Below are positions 47,249 to 56,385 of a DNA stretch of 64,000 nucleotides, one piece after another. Made by a program: the position numbers and the translations under genes. Under the pieces are notes generated by a model, which was not told the origin of the DNA, made no database searches, and saw only the letters and a list, made by a program, of their open reading frames with translations. The number at the start of each line of letters is the position of its first letter. Positions within the stretch are counted from its first letter, which is position 1. Source of the stretch: Flavobacterium sp. AG291 (GTDB lineage Bacteria > Bacteroidota > Bacteroidia > Flavobacteriales > Flavobacteriaceae); assembly GCF_003350375.1 (NCBI RefSeq), contig NZ_QQAR01000016.1:48838-112837 (forward strand), read 5' to 3'.

Positions 47249-49441
47249 ATGTCAACATTTCGTTTTCAGGCACTTCAGCAAACAGCTAACCGCAAGCCGG
47301 TTAAAGTTGAAGAACTAGACAGAAAATCAATCATTTTTGGTAGTAATGTGTTCAATGACAAAGCGATGCGTCAATTCTTAACTCCTGATGCTTACCAGGC
47401 AGTTAAAAACGCAATGCAGCATGGAACTAAAATCGACAGAAAGATTGCTGATTATGTAGCAATGGGTATGAAAGAGTGGGCTCTTTCTAAAGGTGTAACA
47501 CACTACACTCACTGGTTTCAGCCACTAACAGGTACTACTGCAGAAAAGCACGATGCTTTCTTCGAAACATCTTATGATGGCAGCGACCCGGTAGAGAAAT
47601 TCGGTGGTAGCCAGCTTGTACAACAAGAGCCGGATGCATCATCTTTCCCTAACGGTGGTATCCGTAACACTTTTGAGGCTCGCGGATATACTGCATGGGA
47701 TCCTACATCGCCTGCATTCATTTATGGAACTACATTATGTATCCCTACTGTGTTTATTTCATACACAGGAGAGGCACTTGATTATAAAACTCCACTTCTA
47801 AGAGCACTTCACGCAGTTGACGAGGCTGCAACTGAAGTATGCCGTTACTTCGACAAAAATGTTAAGAAAGTAACTGCTACCCTGGGATGGGAGCAGGAGT
47901 ATTTCCTTGTTGATGCTGCACTTGCTAACTCAAGACCTGACATCACACTTACAGGACGTACTCTACTTGGACATACATCTGCTAAAGGACAACAGTTAGA
48001 AGACCACTATTTTGGTTCTATCCCAACACGTGTTCTTAACTATATGCGTGACCTTGAAAACGAGTGTATGCTACTTGGTATACCGGTTAAAACACGTCAC
48101 AACGAGGTAGCTCCAAATCAGTTTGAGCTTGCTCCGATATTTGAAGAGACTAACCTTGCAGTTGACCACAACTCACTACTTATGGACGTAATGCAGAAAG
48201 TTGCAGAGCGCCATGACTTTAAAGTGCTTTTCCACGAAAAACCATTTAAAGGTGTAAACGGTTCTGGTAAACACAACAACTGGTCGCTTGCGACTGATAC
48301 AGGTGTTAACCTTCTTGGACCTGGTAAAACGCCAATGAGCAACCTGCAGTTCCTTACGTTCTTCATCAACACTATCAAAGCGGTGTACACTCATGAAGAA
48401 CTAATGAGAGCTTCTATTGCTACTGCTACTAACGACCACAGGTTGGGTGCTAACGAGGCTCCTCCTGCAATCATATCTGTATTCATCGGTCAGCAACTGA
48501 CTAAAGTTCTTGAAGAACTTGAAGGTGTATCTAACGGTAAACTTTCTCCTGAAGAGAAAACTGACCTTAAACTTAACGTTGTAGGTAAACTTCCGGACGT
48601 ACTTCTTGACAACACTGACAGAAACAGAACTTCTCCGTTTGCCTTTACAGGTAACAAATTTGAGTTCCGTGCTGTAGGTTCAAGCGCTAACTGTGCTAAC
48701 GCAATGACTATCGTTAACTCTATCGTAGCTAAACAACTTAAAGAATTTAAAGTAGCTGTTGATGCGCTTATCGAAGAGAAAGGTATGAAGAAAGATGATG
48801 CTATCTTTAACGTACTGAGAGAATACATCAAAGAAACTAAAGCTATCCTTTTTGAAGGTGACGGTTACAGCGAAGCTTGGGAGAAAGAAGCTGCTAAACG
48901 TGGACTAAGTAACTTTAAAACTACGCCATCTGCGCTTAAAGCTAAAGTTTCTAAACAATCACTAGAGCTATTTGAAGGTCTTGGTGTAATGAACCACGTT
49001 GAGGCTGAAGCACGTTACGAAATCGAACTTGAAGAGTACACTAAGAAAATCCAGATTGAAGGACGTGTTCTTGGTGATATCGCAAGAAACCACGTAATCC
49101 CTACAGCTATCCGTTACCAAAATATTCTTATCGAGAACGTAAAAGGTCTTAAAGAGATCTTTGGAGCGAAAGACTTTGAAGCAGTTGCTAAAGAGCAAAT
49201 TACGCTTATCAAAGAAATCTCAGGCCACATCTCTGAGATCAACGCAAAAGTTGAGGATATGACTGAAGCTCGTAAGAAAGCTAACGCTCTTACTTCTGCT
49301 GAAGAAATGGCTCACGCTTACTGCGATAACGTAAAACCTTATTTTGACGTAATCAGAGAGCACGCTGATAAGCTTGAGCTTCTTGTTGACGACGAGATCT
49401 GGACACTTACTAAATACAGAGAATTATTGTTTACACGATAA
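47249..49441 (+). CDS. glnN: Type III glutamine synthetase (GSIII)
   Basis: 730 aa, the long GSIII family typical of Bacteroidota. ATP-dependent condensation of glutamate and ammonium. Characteristic N-terminal segment VFNDKAMRQFL (about 34-44), EKHDAFFETSYDG, and the catalytic half with GWEQEYFLVDA (glutamate/metal site, around 215), EVAPNQFELAPIFEETNLA and NGSGKHNNWSLA (nucleotide/ammonia site near 340). GSIII are dodecamers unrelated in detail to GSI/GSII, without the adenylylation system. Strong codon bias suggests high expression. Own terminator. Confidence 0.95.
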   Translation: MSTFRFQALQQTANRKPVKVEELDRKSIIFGSNVFNDKAMRQFLTPDAYQAVKNAMQHGTKIDRKIADYVAMGMKEWALSKGVTHYTHWFQPLTGTTAEKHDAFFETSYDGSDPVEKFGGSQLVQQEPDASSFPNGGIRNTFEARGYTAWDPTSPAFIYGTTLCIPTVFISYTGEALDYKTPLLRALHAVDEAATEVCRYFDKNVKKVTATLGWEQEYFLVDAALANSRPDITLTGRTLLGHTSAKGQQLEDHYFGSIPTRVLNYMRDLENECMLLGIPVKTRHNEVAPNQFELAPIFEETNLAVDHNSLLMDVMQKVAERHDFKVLFHEKPFKGVNGSGKHNNWSLATDTGVNLLGPGKTPMSNLQFLTFFINTIKAVYTHEELMRASIATATNDHRLGANEAPPAIISVFIGQQLTKVLEELEGVSNGKLSPEEKTDLKLNVVGKLPDVLLDNTDRNRTSPFAFTGNKFEFRAVGSSANCANAMTIVNSIVAKQLKEFKVAVDALIEEKGMKKDDAIFNVLREYIKETKAILFEGDGYSEAWEKEAAKRGLSNFKTTPSALKAKVSKQSLELFEGLGVMNHVEAEARYEIELEEYTKKIQIEGRVLGDIARNHVIPTAIRYQNILIENVKGLKEIFGAKDFEAVAKEQITLIKEISGHISEINAKVEDMTEARKKANALTSAEEMAHAYCDNVKPYFDVIREHADKLELLVDDEIWTLTKYRELLFTR

Positions 49442-49467
49442 TATTTCATATATCTTATTTGAGTCAG

Positions 49468-49499
49468 AATCCCCCGTGCTAAAGTGCGGGGGATTTTTT
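49468..49499 (+). terminator. Terminator of glnN
   Basis: A strong stem AATCCCCCG/CGGGGGATT, 10-nt loop, then T6 about 26 nt after the stop codon. Confidence 0.85.
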
Positions 49500-49513
49500 G
49501 TTTGTTGTACATC

Positions 49514-49613
49514 GTCATTGCGAGCGAAATGCAATGCAGCGTGGCAATCTAAAAGCAATCGTGGTTGCTCCTCTCTTCTTCGGAGCTCCCCGATAGCTCA
49601 GGAGAGGTGATTA
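49514..49613. repeat. GTCATTGCGAG-type repeat, half copy with attached sequence
   Basis: GTCATTGCGAG followed by the GAAGCG/GGCAATCT words, the left arm of the dispersed palindrome that recurs at 51613, 54470, 55631 and 59387-60137. The right arm is replaced by other sequence rich in CTCC/GGAG pairs. Confidence 0.7.
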
Positions 49614-49713
49614 CATAAGGATGAGGAATTGCTACATTTTCACATTGAACGATTGCTACATTAAAATAATTGTATATTACTATCGTTATACTAAAATCCC
49701 TACAGCCAACTAT

Positions 49714-50487
49714 ATGAAACCAATATTACTACTATTTTATTTGTTCTGCCTTTCGGCGAATGCCCAGCAAAAATTCACGGTCTATTTTGATACCGGTGCT
49801 GCCGAAGCTACAACATCTTCGTTGGGTAAATTTCAGGAGTGGGTTATGGCTAATCCTGATATCGATATTGAAACGGTAAACGGTTACACTGATAAAACGG
49901 GAAAGTCGGAGTATAATCAGCAGCTTTCGGAAAAAAGAACAGCTTATGTATATGCTTTACTGAAAGCGAGTGACGTAAATTTAGATTACGCGATTAAAAA
50001 TGCGTATGGCGAAGAACAGTCAACGGCTTATGATCATTCACCCGATCGTAAGGTAGAAATAAACTATGTAAAGGCGGAGTACTCCAAGCCACAACAGTCT
50101 GCCGATACGACTCTTAAAAAAGAAATTGTAAATGCAAAAGTGGGTGATATCATCATTCTCAGGAATATGCTTTTTTATGGTGGTACAACCTATGTGCTAC
50201 CGGAATCCAGACCCATACTCAAAGAACTTCTTGCCATAATGCTGAGCCATCCCAAACTTAAGATTGACATACAGGGACATATATGCTGCGATGTAGATGA
50301 TTCAGGCAATCTTTCGGGGCGAAGGGCACAGGAGGTGGAAAGCTATCTTATAAACAATGGTGTAGATAAAAAAAGAGTCACAACTAAAGGCTTTGGCGGA
50401 CGCAGACCCATTTATGATATTCCCGAATGGTCAGACGAGCAACGCTACGCCAACCGCAGGGTAGAGATTGAGATTTTGTCTAATTAG
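49714..50487 (+). CDS. OmpA-like protein, tandem paralogue 1
   Basis: 257 aa from ATG 49714; the earlier frame portion is repeat-derived. A signal peptide ends NAQ (about 16). Two OmpA-type halves: FTVYFDTGAAEATTSSL and INGYT-like DKTG in the first (20-110) and a full C-terminal peptidoglycan-binding OmpA domain (about 150-257, IQGHICCDVDDSG and NRRVEIEI). It probably anchors the envelope to peptidoglycan. A second copy lies 117 bp downstream. Confidence 0.8.
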   Translation: MKPILLLFYLFCLSANAQQKFTVYFDTGAAEATTSSLGKFQEWVMANPDIDIETVNGYTDKTGKSEYNQQLSEKRTAYVYALLKASDVNLDYAIKNAYGEEQSTAYDHSPDRKVEINYVKAEYSKPQQSADTTLKKEIVNAKVGDIIILRNMLFYGGTTYVLPESRPILKELLAIMLSHPKLKIDIQGHICCDVDDSGNLSGRRAQEVESYLINNGVDKKRVTTKGFGGRRPIYDIPEWSDEQRYANRRVEIEILSN

Positions 50488-50493
50488 TTTTAA

Positions 50494-50557
50494 GTTTACA
50501 GTTAACGGTTTACTGTTGCACAAAAGAACTGTTAACTGTCAGCTGTAAACTGTAAAC
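50494..50557. repeat. Word-iterated dyad between the OmpA-like paralogues
   Basis: GTTTACAG/ACAGTTAAC words on one side and their inverse on the other, about 64 bp in the 117-bp gap. Same architecture as 26178 and 58438, different words. Confidence 0.6.
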
Positions 50558-50604
50558 AATAATAAATAAATCCCTATTTTCGTTATACAAACAAATCAAC
50601 TCTC

Positions 50605-51501
50605 ATGAAAAAGCTGTTTACAGTACTGGCCTTTACTTTGTTTATTTCGATTGCTGCCAAAGCACAGGAGCAATTCTCGTTGTATTTTGACACCAACAAA
50701 TATGAACTTAAAAAAGGGGAGGATAAAAGGCTGAACGACTGGCTTGCTGCCAATAAAACCTCTAAGATACTTGCCATAAACGGCTATACCGATGAAGACG
50801 GAAGTGTAGGTATGAATGATACTCTTGCGCAACGCAGGGTTAGCCACGTATTCGGACTGATTCAGGGAAAAGTGAAAATCCGTGAAGACTTCAAGACCAG
50901 AAGTTTCGGGAAGCTGCATAAAATGTCGGCTGTCAAAGCAGAGAATCGTAAGGTTACCATTTATTACCTGTTGGAGAAAGACCTTGCCCGTGAGAACGAG
51001 ATATTGGGTATTACCGAAACAGCACCTAAACCGGCGGTTAAAAAAGGTCCGGTAGTATATCCGTCGACTGTAATGGCAATGGGGCCGGGAGGTAAAGAAG
51101 AAGAACTGAAACTTGATGTTGAGTTCATGAAGAAACTTGGCGAGGCCAAAGCAGGTGAAAAACTTCGCATAGACAACCTGAACTTTCAGGAAAACACCTA
51201 TATTGTTATGCCTGACTCGCGCCATAGATTATTCGAGCTTCTCGAAACTATGAAGCGTAATCCCGGACTGAAAATAAAACTTGAAGGTCATGTATGCTGT
51301 ATGAAAGCCGACCGTCAAAACCTCTCTTACGAAAGAGCAAAAGCGGTAATGAGGTTCCTTAATCTTAACGGTATCGAGAAAAGCCGACTTTCGTTTGAAG
51401 GTTTCGGCGTTACCCAGCCAATATACCCAATCCCTGAAAAAACTCCTGAGGAACGCGAAGCCAACCGTAGGGTAGAGGTGCTTGTTGTGGAGAATAATTA
51501 G
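50605..51501 (+). CDS. OmpA-like protein, tandem paralogue 2
   Basis: 298 aa; signal peptide ends AAKAQ (about 20). N-terminal half FSLYFDTNKYELKKGEDKRL like OmpA start, then a basic Pro-rich linker (about 130-170), and the C-terminal OmpA domain with LEGHVCCMKADRQNLSYERAKAV. The two Cys in GHVCC/GHICC are shared with the first copy. The arrangement suggests duplication; the linker gives a longer reach. Confidence 0.8.
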   Translation: MKKLFTVLAFTLFISIAAKAQEQFSLYFDTNKYELKKGEDKRLNDWLAANKTSKILAINGYTDEDGSVGMNDTLAQRRVSHVFGLIQGKVKIREDFKTRSFGKLHKMSAVKAENRKVTIYYLLEKDLARENEILGITETAPKPAVKKGPVVYPSTVMAMGPGGKEEELKLDVEFMKKLGEAKAGEKLRIDNLNFQENTYIVMPDSRHRLFELLETMKRNPGLKIKLEGHVCCMKADRQNLSYERAKAVMRFLNLNGIEKSRLSFEGFGVTQPIYPIPEKTPEEREANRRVEVLVVENN

Positions 51502-51612
51502 TTTTAGTTGTCGGTTGATGGTTGTCAGTTGTTGGTAAGCTTCACTCTGTTCCAGTCGCAGTATTCAGACTCAGTTGGCAGGAGCTTCACTCATGCTCTA
51601 TAATAACGTTCT

Positions 51613-51985
51613 GTCATTGCGAGCGCAATGCAATGAAGCGCGGCACCCGAGGCTGTAAGCCGAACGGACGAAGTAATCTCTATTTAACGTTCTGTCATTG
51701 CGAGCGCAATGTAATAAAGCGCGGCAATCTCTTTGCGGGCATGGATTGCAAATCTGCACTATCAAGAGATTGCCGCATACCGCTACGCTCCATTCGCAAT
51801 GACGGAGCCTTTAGATTTGCGTAGTGATTGTCATTGCGAGCGCAACGCAGTGGAGCGCGGCACCCGAGGCTGTAAGCCGAACGGACGAAGTAATCTCTAT
51901 TTAACGTTCTGTCATTCTGAGCGAAGCGCAGCGAAGTCAGCAGCATCTCTTTGTGGGCAGGGATTACAAATCCTTGCTATTGAAT
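51613..51985. repeat. Cluster of GTCATTGCGAG repeats with an 85-bp direct duplication
   Basis: About 373 bp. Two near-identical 85-bp units begin at 51613 and 51830 (3 differences by eye). Both carry GGCACCCGAGGCTGTAAGCC then AAGTAATCT. Between them lies a full palindromic copy with arms GTCATTGCGAG and CGCAATGAC (51693-51803). Ends near the start of the minus-strand gene. No ORF is supported here. Confidence 0.75.
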
Positions 51986-51986
51986 A

Positions 51987-53075
51987 TTACTCTAAGTTCT
52001 GAAAACTACTGAAAGTCATCCAGTATTTATCTTTGTAAATAGAATAATTAATATCAAACCTTGTCTGCTGATTTATTAAGGCGTCAAGAATTAAAGATGG
52101 TTTTCTAAAACCTTTACAGGCGAAGAAAATATTTCTTGTATCACAACCTGTTTCTCTTCCAATGTATAAATAATCATTTGGGTTTTCCAGTTGTTCTGTG
52201 ATTTTGTCTCCGGCTGAGTCTATCAAACCGGATATCATTTGGTTAGGCATTCCATTATTGTAAGAACCATCATAAGCTATACTGATTTTCATTATCCATG
52301 GATATGAAGATTTTTCATTCCACTCTAATAAATCTGTATTCATAACTGCGACAATTGGCCGACTATTGTATGAGTATTCGAATATTGAATGTGTATTGTC
52401 TTCTAAATTGGGCGTAATAGCTTCATATTTCTCTACAAATTCTTTTTCACGCCAAATAAGATAGGCTTTGAGTTTTTCGATGGGAATAAGTTCTTGTGTA
52501 ACATCCTCTTTACCAACTACAGTAAGATTGTCTATTGATGTAGCAAAGTTTATTTCTCCAAGAAAATTATCAAGGAAAATCTGCGTCCCCACTGTTATGT
52601 CTTCACTATTTTCTTTAGTAAAGTCAGAGTTTACTATAACAATATCAATCTCATCAGGATGGTTTTGATCTTCTTTAGCATAAAATGAAAGGTTTTGATC
52701 GGAAAAAGTATAACCATTCATTGAAATACTTACATTTTCAATGTCTAATGCTGGTTTATGCGCGGTAAATTTCCAACCCTGAATTGAGGGAGCTTCAGCG
52801 ATTAATGTTTCTACAAATACCAGGTTTTTAATATTTCCATCGGCCGTGATTATCAATTCTGCAGTATCATTATTCATCATTCCGGAAACAAAAAAGTAAC
52901 CCTCTCTCAGTTGGTTAAGCTTTTCGCTTAGCGGTTCATGGAATTTATTAATGTATTCACCCGACTTGGTAATCTTATAAAATGCTCTTTCGTTATTTTG
53001 GAACCAGTTCCAAAAATCAGCATTAGTATTTATCTCTTCTTCCTTTTTATTGAACAGATTGCTAAGAAATCCCAT
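51987..53075 (-). CDS. Cytosolic protein with C-terminal DUF695-like domain
   Basis: 362 aa from ATG 53075. No signal peptide; the start MGFLSNLFNKKEEE suggests a short membrane-proximal or basic head. The C-terminal third (about 245-350), with YPWIMKISIAYDGS, TGCDTRNIFFACKGFRKP and the ends, matches DUF695. N-terminal part is alpha-rich with WNWFQNNERAFYK. No known activity. Divergent from the purM promoter region. Confidence 0.6.
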   Translation of the reverse strand: MGFLSNLFNKKEEEINTNADFWNWFQNNERAFYKITKSGEYINKFHEPLSEKLNQLREGYFFVSGMMNNDTAELIITADGNIKNLVFVETLIAEAPSIQGWKFTAHKPALDIENVSISMNGYTFSDQNLSFYAKEDQNHPDEIDIVIVNSDFTKENSEDITVGTQIFLDNFLGEINFATSIDNLTVVGKEDVTQELIPIEKLKAYLIWREKEFVEKYEAITPNLEDNTHSIFEYSYNSRPIVAVMNTDLLEWNEKSSYPWIMKISIAYDGSYNNGMPNQMISGLIDSAGDKITEQLENPNDYLYIGRETGCDTRNIFFACKGFRKPSLILDALINQQTRFDINYSIYKDKYWMTFSSFQNLE

Positions 53076-53162
53076 GTTCGTTGATTGGTTTAGTTTATAA
53101 CAAATATACAATCCTAAAGTAATTATCACATTGCCACATTAAATAATTGATACATCGTTACA

Positions 53163-53193
53163 TTGTATAATTACTACATTAACCCTATCTTTG
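53163..53193 (+). promoter_or_regulatory. purM promoter (TTG-N20-TATCTTTG)
   Basis: TTG at 53163-53165 and TATCTTTG at 53186-53193, 20-bp spacer, ending 24 nt before the ATG at 53218. TATCTTTG fits TAnnTTTG. Confidence 0.5.
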
Positions 53194-53217
53194 CCGCTTA
53201 ATTACAAACCCATATCC

Positions 53218-54396
53218 ATGAGTTCTGATAACAGCAAACGTTACAGCCAGAGAGGTGTTTCGGCTTCTAAAGAGGATGTTCACAACGCCATAAAAAATAT
53301 TGATAAAGGTCTGTTTCCAAAGGCTTTCTGTAAAATCGTTCCTGATTACCTAACCGGTGACAACGATTACTGCCTTATAATGCATGCCGACGGTGCAGGG
53401 ACAAAATCTTCCCTTGCCTATATGTACTGGAAAGAAACAGGCGATATCTCTGTATGGAAAGGTATTGCTCAGGATGCGCTTATCATGAATATTGACGACC
53501 TGCTTTGTGTAGGTGCGGTAGATAACATCATGCTGTCATCAACTATTGGGCGTAACAAAAACCTTGTTCCGGGCGAAGTTATCTCTGCCATCATCAACGG
53601 TACTGAAGAACTTATCGAAGAACTGAAATCGTTTGGTGTTACCATCCATTCTACTGGTGGTGAAACGGCTGATGTGGGCGACCTTGTTCGTACCATCATC
53701 GTAGACTCTACCGTAACAGCACGCATGAAACGCAGCGACGTTATCGACAATGCCAACATTCAGGCGGGTGACGTTATCGTAGGGCTTGAGTCATACGGTC
53801 AGGCTTCTTACGAGAAGGGTTACAACGGCGGTATGGGCAGTAACGGACTTACATCTGCACGCCACGATGTGTTTGATAATTACCTTGCAAAAGCATACCC
53901 TGAAAGCTACGACGCGGCTGTTCCTGCCGAGCTTGTATATTCAGGAAAAACCAAACTTACCGATGCGGTTGAGGGTAGCCCTATCGATGCCGGTAAACTG
54001 GTACTTTCGCCAACGCGTACGTATGCGCCTATCATCAAAAAGATACTCGAGAAATACACTCCGAATGAAATACACGGAATGGTACACTGCTCGGGTGGTG
54101 CACAAACAAAAGTGCTTCACTTTGTAGACAACGTTCACGTGATAAAAGACAACCTGTTCCCTGTGCCACCACTGTTTAAGCTTATTCAGGAGAACTCAGG
54201 TACCGACTGGAAAGAAATGTACCAGGTATTTAACTGTGGTCACCGTATGGAGCTTTACGTTCCGCAGGAAATCGCAGAGGATATTATCGCTATCTCTAAG
54301 TCTTTCAACGTAGATGCACAGATAGTAGGAAGGGTAGAAGCTTCAGATAAAAAAGAGCTTACTATTACCAGCGAGTACGGTACTTTTAACTACTAA
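53218..54396 (+). CDS. purM: Phosphoribosylformylglycinamidine cyclo-ligase (AIR synthetase)
   Basis: 392 aa, the extended Bacteroidota form of PurM. Converts FGAM to AIR in purine synthesis with ATP. Start ATG 53218; a TTG-based upstream start overlaps the promoter box. The ATP and substrate core shows HADGAGTKSSLAY (about 59-71), DDLLCVGA (about 98-105) and STGGETADVGDLVRTIIVDS (about 145-164). Single gene, own promoter and terminator. Confidence 0.92.
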   Translation: MSSDNSKRYSQRGVSASKEDVHNAIKNIDKGLFPKAFCKIVPDYLTGDNDYCLIMHADGAGTKSSLAYMYWKETGDISVWKGIAQDALIMNIDDLLCVGAVDNIMLSSTIGRNKNLVPGEVISAIINGTEELIEELKSFGVTIHSTGGETADVGDLVRTIIVDSTVTARMKRSDVIDNANIQAGDVIVGLESYGQASYEKGYNGGMGSNGLTSARHDVFDNYLAKAYPESYDAAVPAELVYSGKTKLTDAVEGSPIDAGKLVLSPTRTYAPIIKKILEKYTPNEIHGMVHCSGGAQTKVLHFVDNVHVIKDNLFPVPPLFKLIQENSGTDWKEMYQVFNCGHRMELYVPQEIAEDIIAISKSFNVDAQIVGRVEASDKKELTITSEYGTFNY

Positions 54397-54417
54397 GATA
54401 TATTTATCTCAATATAG

Positions 54418-54444
54418 AATCCACCTTCGGGTGGATTTTTTTAT
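54418..54444 (+). terminator. Terminator of purM
   Basis: A perfect 8-bp stem AATCCACC/GGTGGATT with a TTCG tetraloop and T-run, 22 nt past the stop codon. Confidence 0.9.
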
Positions 54445-54469
54445 TTAACCTCACTTATCGGTATTATTT

Positions 54470-54586
54470 GTAATTGCGAGCGACTAGAGGGCTTGCCCTA
54501 CTGGCGAAGTAAATGCAATGAAGCGTGGCAATCTCTTATTAATTCCAAAAGATTGCCACATTACGCTGCGCTTCATTCGCAATGAC
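54470..54586. repeat. GTCATTGCGAG repeat, full copy with an insert
   Basis: Starts GTAATTGCGAG and ends CGCAATGAC with internal GGCAATCT/AGATTGCC partners; a 30-bp insert (GAGGGCTTGCCCT) sits in the left arm. This and a G-rich segment (54620-54650) fill most of the 324-bp gap; no gene there. Confidence 0.7.
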
Positions 54587-54720
54587 AAGCGTACAGGTAA
54601 GAAGGTTTGAGTGAAGCTAGCTCCCGCCGCGGCGGAAGGGGTTGGGGGTGTGTCAAATAGAATGTTTATAAATTATAAAGCTGAGATATAGTGAATTAAC
54701 TTTTTCATTATCTTAGGCTT

Positions 54721-55476
54721 ATGCAACAAACTATACCAATCAAAAAAAGGACATTTCTTGATGCCCAGTGGCGCAAGCTTGTCATGATGAACTTTAAGGT
54801 AGATCCGGAAGTACTCAAGCCGTACCTGCCTTTTGAAACCGAACTCGACCTGTGGAATGACACCTGTTATATCAGTCTTGTAGGCTTTATGTTTCAGGAG
54901 ACCAGGATGCTGAAAATGAAGATTCCTTTTCATGTAAATTTTGAAGAAATCAATCTGCGCTTTTACGTAAAGTATAAAGATACCGAAGGCTACAGGCGTG
55001 GCGTTGTCTTTATCAAAGAAATAGTACCGATGCCATCGCTGACTCTGGTCGCTAATGCATTTTACAGTGAAAACTACGAAACCCTTACCACAAGCCATGC
55101 ATGGCTGGAAGATGCCGATTCGCTTACGGTAAAATATGGCTGGAAGAAAGACGGCAGGTGGAACGTTATGAGAACAACCTCAGAAAAAGAACCTGTAGAT
55201 ATCGTTGAAGGCAGCGAAGAAGAATTCATTACGGAGCATTTTTGGGGTTATACCAAAATAAAAGACAATGTATCTGCCGAGTATGAGGTGCAACACCCAC
55301 GCTGGCAGGTGTATCCGGTAAAAGATTACGGATTGCGCGTAAACTTTGAAAAGACCTACGGACCCGATTTTGCCTTTATGCAAAACCTTAAGCCGGTATC
55401 GGTTTTCCTTGCTGAAGGTTCTGAGATTGTGGTAAAACAAGGCAGAAAGATAAAAGCCGAGGCTTTAGAGGTGTAA
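54721..55476 (+). CDS. YqjF-type DUF2071 protein
   Basis: 251 aa. DUF2071 signature: LKPYLPFETELD near 37-48, ISLVGFMFQETRM and INLRFYVKY. No signal peptide; cytosolic. The E. coli/B. subtilis YqjF relatives are of uncertain role (acetoacetate decarboxylase-like fold was noted for the superfamily). No operon partner. Followed by repeat sequence. Confidence 0.8.
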   Translation: MQQTIPIKKRTFLDAQWRKLVMMNFKVDPEVLKPYLPFETELDLWNDTCYISLVGFMFQETRMLKMKIPFHVNFEEINLRFYVKYKDTEGYRRGVVFIKEIVPMPSLTLVANAFYSENYETLTTSHAWLEDADSLTVKYGWKKDGRWNVMRTTSEKEPVDIVEGSEEEFITEHFWGYTKIKDNVSAEYEVQHPRWQVYPVKDYGLRVNFEKTYGPDFAFMQNLKPVSVFLAEGSEIVVKQGRKIKAEALEV

Positions 55477-55589
55477 CTTTGATTTGTTCCCTGTGGATTC
55501 TATCTGTGGGGAATAATTGTATATAATCGAACCTAAAGGCTCACATGTAATAGCCAATGGCATCGCCTTCGGGGGATGAGTGGGAAAAA

Positions 55590-55691
55590 TCCGCGGCATC
55601 CGCTCGATCCGTGTTGTCCGCGTTACATTGAGATTACTTCGTCCGTTCGGCTTACAGCCTCGGGTGCCACGTCGTCCCTCCTCGCAATGAC
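55590..55691. repeat. Reverse-oriented repeat cluster
   Basis: A CGCGGAT/ATCCGCGG-rich stretch (55590-55622) followed by 55631-55691, which is the inverse of the long variant unit seen at 51613 (AGATTACTTCGTCC ... GCAATGAC). No gene in the 290-bp gap. Confidence 0.65.
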
Positions 55692-55767
55692 ATGCGTAGC
55701 GTGATATAGTGTTATGTATTATGAGCATGAGTGAAGCTACCTGCAAACTGCGACTGAATACTGAATA

Positions 55768-56385
55768 CTAAATCTCATCCAGATTGATTACCTTTTTCTC
55801 AAACAGATCTACCACATCCTCTTCGCCTTTTTGCAGGTTCCAAACCTGAAAGCCAAGGGCCGACGCTGCATCGGTGTTGAATTTCTTATCGTCTACAAAC
55901 AGGGTGCGTTTCGGCTGAATGTCGTGTTTATTGAGTATATAGTTAAAGGCTTCGGTATCGGGTTTGCGATGCCCTATTTCGTGAGAGAAATATACCTTTT
56001 CAAAGCACTGGTAAAAGTCCATGTAAAATGATGCCTCTACATCGCGTTCAAATTTCTCTATATGAATAGGATCGGTATTGCTCAAAAGGAACAGTCGGTA
56101 GTTGTTCGACAGGTTTTGCAGGAACTCCAGTCGGTACAACGGAAAATCATCCATTCCGGCATTCCAGGCGGCTTTAATTTCTTTCAGGGTAGCATCGGGC
56201 ATCGATTTTTGAAGTCCTTTTAAAAAGCCTTCAGCATCAATCTTGCCGGTTTCCAGTTTCAGTTCCAGTTTTTCGTGCTCATCGGTCCACGCTTTCAGGC
56301 CAAGGTCGGCCAGCGCTTTATCTTTAGCAGCACTGTTTTTGTTAATGAAAATATCCCCGAAATCAAATATTATTGCCTTCACCAT
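55768..56385 (-). CDS. HAD-superfamily hydrolase
   Basis: 205 aa. The catalytic DxD-type motif appears as FDFGDIF (about 7-13; the usual FDxDGT with Gly Asp), then LSNTDP (about 99-104) and DDKKFNTDAASALG (about 165-178). Residues about 15-90 are the helical cap. Substrates in this family range from sugar phosphates to nucleotides; no specific one is indicated. Overlaps the start of ribD's end by 23 bp, so likely translated from the same message. Confidence 0.85.
   Translation of the reverse strand: MVKAIIFDFGDIFINKNSAAKDKALADLGLKAWTDEHEKLELKLETGKIDAEGFLKGLQKSMPDATLKEIKAAWNAGMDDFPLYRLEFLQNLSNNYRLFLLSNTDPIHIEKFERDVEASFYMDFYQCFEKVYFSHEIGHRKPDTEAFNYILNKHDIQPKRTLFVDDKKFNTDAASALGFQVWNLQKGEEDVVDLFEKKVINLDEI

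Noticed and set aside
51733..52002. Frames inside the GTCATTGCGAG clusters (also 51522, 55465, 59580, 60099)
   Set aside because: They are translations of palindromic repeat DNA in both directions and vary with repeat copies.
53191..53217. TTG start upstream of purM
   Set aside because: Overlaps the -7 box of the promoter; the ATG at 53218 fits the family start.
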